From UBA910 sp964369145 (GTDB lineage Bacteria > Patescibacteriota > Minisyncoccia > Phycocordibacterales > DATDWN01): a stretch of DNA of 7,822 bases. The stretch is from contig CAYJEE010000024.1 of assembly GCA_964369145.1 (NCBI GenBank), positions 1 through 7,822 on the forward strand, in the 5' to 3' direction. The position numbers and the translations under genes are program-made. Below the pieces are notes generated by a model. That model worked only from the letters and a program-made list of their open reading frames with translations. It was not told the origin of the DNA and did not search any database. This document shows positions 5,371 through 7,822 of this stretch, piece after piece (position 1 is the stretch's first letter; every line of letters starts with the position of its first letter).

Positions 5371-6774
5371 ATGAATCGAACATATATTGGGGAGTTAAGC
5401 TCACATGTGGGTGAGACAGTATTAATCAAAGGATGGGTGGCAGTACGTCGAGACCAAGGCAAAATGGTCTTTATGGATTTTCGTGATAAATCTGGATATG
5501 TCCAGGGTGTAGTGCTCCCAAACCACACTGATGCTATTGAAGCTGCAAAAGAAGTGCGTACTGAATGGGTGCTTGCTGTTTCTGGTATCGTAAACAAGCG
5601 ACCAGAGCGAAATATAAAGCCTGGTGTAGTCAATGGTGATATTGAGCTTGAAATTACTGGTATCGAAGTGCTCAACAAATCAGAAACACTGCCGTTTGAA
5701 ATTGATCGTGATACTCGTGAAATTAACGAAGAAATTCGTCTCTCGTATCGATATGTCGACCTCCGCTCTGATCGCATGCAGAAAAACATTCGCGCACGTC
5801 ATAAAGTGATCAAGCTTATTCGAGATGAGCTCGACAGTTATGGTTTTATCGAAGTTGAAACTCCAATTTTGACCAAGTCGACTCCCGAAGGTTCACGAGA
5901 CTATGTAGTGCCTGCCCGACTGTACCCAGGACAGTTTTACGCACTTCCACAGTCTCCACAGCAGTATAAGCAGCTTCTTATGACTGCTGGTGTTGAGAAA
6001 TATTTCCAGATTGCTCGATGTATGCGAGATGAAGATACTCGAGGAGACCGACAGCCAGAGTTTACACAACTCGATATGGAGATGAGTTTTGTTGAGCAGA
6101 CTGACGTGATTGCGCTCAATGAAAAACTTCTCATTAAAATTGTAGAGACTCTGTATCCTGAAAAAAAGATTCAGCAGATTCCTTTCCCGCGTCTGACATA
6201 TGCCGAAGCGATGGAGAAATATAATTCAGATAAACCAGATATCAGAGAAGATAAAAATGATCCAAATCTTTTGGCATTTTGTTGGGTAGTCAATTTTCCT
6301 TTTTTTGAGAAGACTGACACGGGAGAGTGGACCTTTACACACAACCCGTTTTCTCGACCAAAACCAGAGCACATGGACTGGCTTATGAATAAAGAAAACA
6401 TCGGAGAGATTTTGACGACTCAGTACGACGTTGCACTCAATGGGTTTGAAATCGGTGGAGGTTCAATCCGAAACCACAATCCTGAAGCTCTCAAGAAAGT
6501 ATTTGAAATCATGGGACATCTTCCAGAGAATATTGAAAAAAACTTTGGTCATATGATGAAAGCTTTTTCACTCGGTACTCCTCCACATGGAGGTATCGCA
6601 TGGGGCCTCGACCGACTCGTGATGCTTCTTCAGGGTGAGCCAAACATCCGCGAAGTGATCCCGTTCGCTAAGACAGGTGAGGGAAGAGACCCAATGATGC
6701 AATCTCCTGCAGAAATTACTCCCGAACAACTTCTCGAACTCAATATTTCATTGATCCAGAAAAAGAAAATATAA
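5371..6774 (+). CDS. aspS: Aspartyl-tRNA synthetase lacking the GAD insertion
   Basis: Class IIb aminoacyl-tRNA synthetase charging tRNA-Asp. An N-terminal OB-fold anticodon-binding domain (about 1-105) includes GWVAVRRDQGKMVFMDFRD (21-39), and then comes the catalytic domain. RYVDLR (127-132), motif 1 (GFIEVETPILTKSTPEGSRD, 158-177), the QSPQ aspartate/ATP loop (194-197), motif 2 RDEDTRGDRQPEFTQLD (219-235) and motif 3 GGIAWGLDRL with Arg415 are all intact and clearly of bacterial AspRS type. The protein is 467 residues, against about 590 in E. coli. The bacterial GAD domain, normally inserted after the YGSDKPDLR motif, is absent: SDKPDIR (286-292) runs into FCWVVNFPFFE (303-313) after about ten residues. 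The start at ATG 5371 is preferred over the in-frame GTG at 5353, because the latter's first codons overlap the -10 box. No Shine-Dalgarno motif is present. Confidence 0.95.
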   Translation: MNRTYIGELSSHVGETVLIKGWVAVRRDQGKMVFMDFRDKSGYVQGVVLPNHTDAIEAAKEVRTEWVLAVSGIVNKRPERNIKPGVVNGDIELEITGIEVLNKSETLPFEIDRDTREINEEIRLSYRYVDLRSDRMQKNIRARHKVIKLIRDELDSYGFIEVETPILTKSTPEGSRDYVVPARLYPGQFYALPQSPQQYKQLLMTAGVEKYFQIARCMRDEDTRGDRQPEFTQLDMEMSFVEQTDVIALNEKLLIKIVETLYPEKKIQQIPFPRLTYAEAMEKYNSDKPDIREDKNDPNLLAFCWVVNFPFFEKTDTGEWTFTHNPFSRPKPEHMDWLMNKENIGEILTTQYDVALNGFEIGGGSIRNHNPEALKKVFEIMGHLPENIEKNFGHMMKAFSLGTPPHGGIAWGLDRLVMLLQGEPNIREVIPFAKTGEGRDPMMQSPAEITPEQLLELNISLIQKKKI

Positions 6775-6777
6775 AAA

Positions 6778-6827
6778 AAGGGGATCATACGACAACTCCA
6801 GCAAGATGTTGGTGTAGATATCCCCTT
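6778..6827 (+). other. Nested hairpin element just after aspS
   Basis: AAGGGGAT (6778-6785) pairs perfectly with ATCCCCTT (6820-6827). Inside it, CCAGCA (6798-6803) pairs with TGTTGG (6807-6812) around an AGA loop, with one G-U. No T-run follows. It begins four bases after the aspS stop, so it may protect or end the aspS mRNA. The rest of the 156-bp gap also holds CAGCTAT/ATAGCTG (6835-6841 with 6876-6882) and CTCTAC/GTAGAG (6862-6867 with 6895-6900), which interleave. No RNA family was recognised. Confidence 0.4.
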
Positions 6828-6868
6828 GAGAGTACAGCTATCATGTATATTATACTTTTATCTCTACC

Positions 6869-6877
6869 TGGTAAAAT
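6869..6877 (+). promoter_or_regulatory. Extended -10-like box upstream of scpA
   Basis: TGG-TAAAAT has the same form as the trpS and aspS boxes. The expected start is near 6884, which would give a leader of about 47 bases before GTG 6931, or about five before GTG 6889. It could be a second scpA promoter, or drive a short RNA. A further sigma-70-like pair, TTGAGA (6826-6831) with TATTAT (6848-6853), lies upstream. Confidence 0.35.
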
Positions 6878-6903
6878 AGCTGGGGACAGTGGCTGTAGAG
6901 TGT

Positions 6904-6930
6904 CTCTGTATTTTACGGTATGATACAGAG
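6904..6930 (+). promoter_or_regulatory. 8-bp inverted repeat over the scpA -10 box, ending at the start codon
   Basis: CTCTGTAT (6904-6911) and ATACAGAG (6923-6930) are perfect inverted arms 11 bases apart. The right arm ends on the base before GTG 6931 and overlaps the TATGAT box. As DNA it could be an operator. In any longer transcript from upstream it would fold into a hairpin abutting the start codon. Confidence 0.4.
6919..6924 (+). promoter_or_regulatory. -10 box of scpA (leaderless)
   Basis: TATGAT, preceded by CGG instead of TGG, is followed by exactly six bases (ACAGAG) and GTG at 6931. This repeats the hexamer-to-start distance of trpS and aspS and is the main DNA-level reason to prefer 6931 as the start. 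Confidence 0.45.
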
Positions 6931-7662
6931 GTGGATACTATCGATTACAACGTAAAAACAGATGTTTTTGAGGGGCCACTCGATGTCCTTCTTTCAATGA
7001 TTGAAAAAAGGAAACTTTCGATCAGTGATATTTCTCTGGCGAAGGTAGCAGATGATTATGTAGAGTACGTGAGAGCTCAGACGGATTTTCCGCTTTCTGA
7101 TTCCGCTTCTTTTATTCTTATTGCATCGACACTTGTACTGATCAAATCAAAATCTCTCCTTCCGACACTGTCACTTTCTGAAGAAGAAGAAAAAAATATT
7201 GATGATCTGGAAGCGCGCCTCACGCTTCACCAAGAATACAAACAAAAAGCAGAAATTCTCAAAAAACTTTTCGGTCAGCATATTCTCTTTTCAGCTATAC
7301 CTAAAAAACAAACAACTATTGTTTTTGCGCCTGATAGAAGAACAAATCCTGAGTCTCTCAAAGAAGCGATTATTCGGGTGATCGAAATGATGCCAAAGCC
7401 AAAGATGGTGGCGCATACGACTGTCCGAAAGGTGATCAGTCTCGAAGAAGCGATCGTCAGTCTGACTGAGCGCATCGGACGCCACCTCAAGCTTAATTTT
7501 AAAGAGTTTGCAGGGGTAGGGAAGCAAGAAAAAGTTTCTGTAGTTGTGCACTTTCTTGCTATGCTAGAGCTAGTAAAGCAGGGAGTGATTGAAGTAAAAC
7601 AGGAACGACCTTTTCATGATATTGAAATGGAGAGTAGTATTGTGGGGGTTCCCCGTTACTAA
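6931..7662 (+). CDS. scpA: Segregation and condensation protein A (kleisin)
   Basis: ScpA is the kleisin subunit that bridges SMC heads and recruits ScpB in the chromosome-condensing SMC-ScpAB complex. From GTG 6931 it has 243 residues, close to the family's usual length of about 250. The hallmark N-terminus VFEGPLDVLLSMIEKRKLSI (12-31) is followed by DISLAKVADDYVEYV and the helix LVLIKSKSLLP (68-78). A charged linker (83-95) leads through RLTLHQEYKQKAEIL to the C-terminal winged helix (about 201-232, KVSVVVHFLAMLELVKQGVI). An upstream in-frame GTG at 6889 would add 14 residues (MAVECLCILRYDTE). These do not resemble ScpA, and the leaderless-type spacing supports 6931, so the shorter form is chosen. 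No scpB follows within the remaining 160 bases on this strand, although the two genes are often adjacent. Confidence 0.92.
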   Translation: MDTIDYNVKTDVFEGPLDVLLSMIEKRKLSISDISLAKVADDYVEYVRAQTDFPLSDSASFILIASTLVLIKSKSLLPTLSLSEEEEKNIDDLEARLTLHQEYKQKAEILKKLFGQHILFSAIPKKQTTIVFAPDRRTNPESLKEAIIRVIEMMPKPKMVAHTTVRKVISLEEAIVSLTERIGRHLKLNFKEFAGVGKQEKVSVVVHFLAMLELVKQGVIEVKQERPFHDIEMESSIVGVPRY

Positions 7663-7694
7663 GCTTTCAAATTTGGCAAATTTCGTTGTTCGAC

Positions 7695-7730
7695 TTTGTT
7701 TTCTTAGAAGTAATCTTCTTAGAAAACAAG
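7695..7730 (+). other. Long hairpin downstream of scpA
   Basis: TTTGTTTTCTTAGAAG (7695-7710) and CTTCTTAGAAAACAAG (7715-7730) form a 16-position stem with one T-T mismatch, one terminal G-U and a TAAT loop. Both arms contain the 9-mer TTCTTAGAA, which is therefore also a direct repeat (7701-7709 and 7716-7724). There is no following T-run, so it is more likely an mRNA 3'-end stabiliser or a protein-binding site than a classical terminator. A small second hairpin, TCTTG-TGG-CAAGA, follows at 7737-7749. Confidence 0.5.
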
Positions 7731-7754
7731 AAGTGCTCTTGTGGCAAGACTGCA

Positions 7755-7799
7755 AAAAATAATTTCGGCCGTACAACGAGTACGTCTACAATTATTTTT
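7755..7799. terminator. Candidate bidirectional terminator near the window end
   Basis: AAAAATAATT (7755-7764) and AATTATTTTT (7790-7799) are perfect 10-bp inverted arms. They enclose a second stem, CGTAC (7770-7774) with GTACG (7780-7784), around AACGA. Read on either strand, the structure ends in a T-rich arm, and on the minus strand the run is six T. It could end scpA transcription and that of a convergent gene beyond the window. The outer stem is all A-T, so its strength is uncertain. Confidence 0.4.
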
Positions 7800-7822
7800 C
7801 TAATCCGCCTAGAACTTTACTC

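Noticed and set aside
5346..5789. 147-codon minus-strand frame antisense to aspS, and similar antisense frames elsewhere
   Set aside because: These are shadows of strongly supported genes; the protein is Ser/Arg-rich with no family features.
6843..6923. 26-codon ORF in the aspS-scpA gap, starting MYIILLSLPGK
   Set aside because: It is too short, has no ribosome binding site or recognisable domain, and lies inside the inverted-repeat region.
6889..6930. Upstream GTG start for scpA adding 14 residues (MAVECLCILRYDTE)
   Set aside because: The extra residues do not resemble ScpA N-termini, and the coding stretch would overlap the -10 box and inverted repeat. GTG 6931 gives the normal N-terminus and leaderless spacing.
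7662..7822. Open + frame to the window end containing KKCSCGKTAKNNFGR
   Set aside because: There is no ATG or GTG start before it, the composition is odd and rich in F/L/I, and the frame runs through hairpins. It looks like chance openness.
1..7822. CRISPR array, tRNA, rRNA, insertion sequence or phage genes
   Set aside because: No regularly spaced repeats, no cloverleaf, and no transposase or integrase motifs were seen on either strand by eye.

Overview
The window looks like a piece of a small, moderately AT-rich bacterial genome, most likely a Candidate Phyla Radiation (Patescibacteria/Parcubacteria-like) organism. This is inferred from compact spacing, the absence of Shine-Dalgarno motifs before every gene, start codons sitting directly behind -10 boxes (leaderless genes), a short AspRS that has lost its GAD insertion, and the mix of housekeeping genes with stand-alone GH130, cupin and HAD-IIB enzymes. 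The standard code is used: there are no in-frame TGA codons, and the partial first gene ends on TGA. All supported genes lie on the + strand.

Layout. 1-81: tail of an unidentified gene. 113-1066: trpS, behind an extended -10 placed for leaderless transcription. 1067-1144: a gap holding a 10-bp hairpin/palindrome and a probable promoter. 1145-5303: a four-gene mannose block, namely a stand-alone cupin phosphomannose isomerase, a membrane-anchored GH130 protein, a two-domain (tandem) GH130 protein, and a HAD-IIB protein of eukaryotic-phosphomannomutase type. The first three are only 3 and 15 bp apart. The HAD gene follows after 37 bp that contain a perfect TATAAT. 5371-6774: aspS, again behind an extended -10. 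6775-6930: a 156-bp gap rich in inverted repeats. 6931-7662: scpA, probably starting at GTG 6931 rather than GTG 6889. 7663-7822: no convincing gene, but two strong hairpins, the second able to act as a bidirectional terminator.

How the genes work together. The mannose block is a closed metabolic set on paper: Fru-6-P <-> Man-6-P (cupin PMI) <-> Man-1-P (HAD-IIB PMM) <-> beta-mannoside (GH130 phosphorylases). No GDP-mannose pyrophosphorylase is seen in the window. The set could therefore break down beta-mannosides into glycolysis, or run backwards to build a beta-mannan from Man-1-P without nucleotide sugars. The direction cannot be told from sequence. trpS, aspS and scpA are housekeeping genes that flank the block and seem to have their own promoters.
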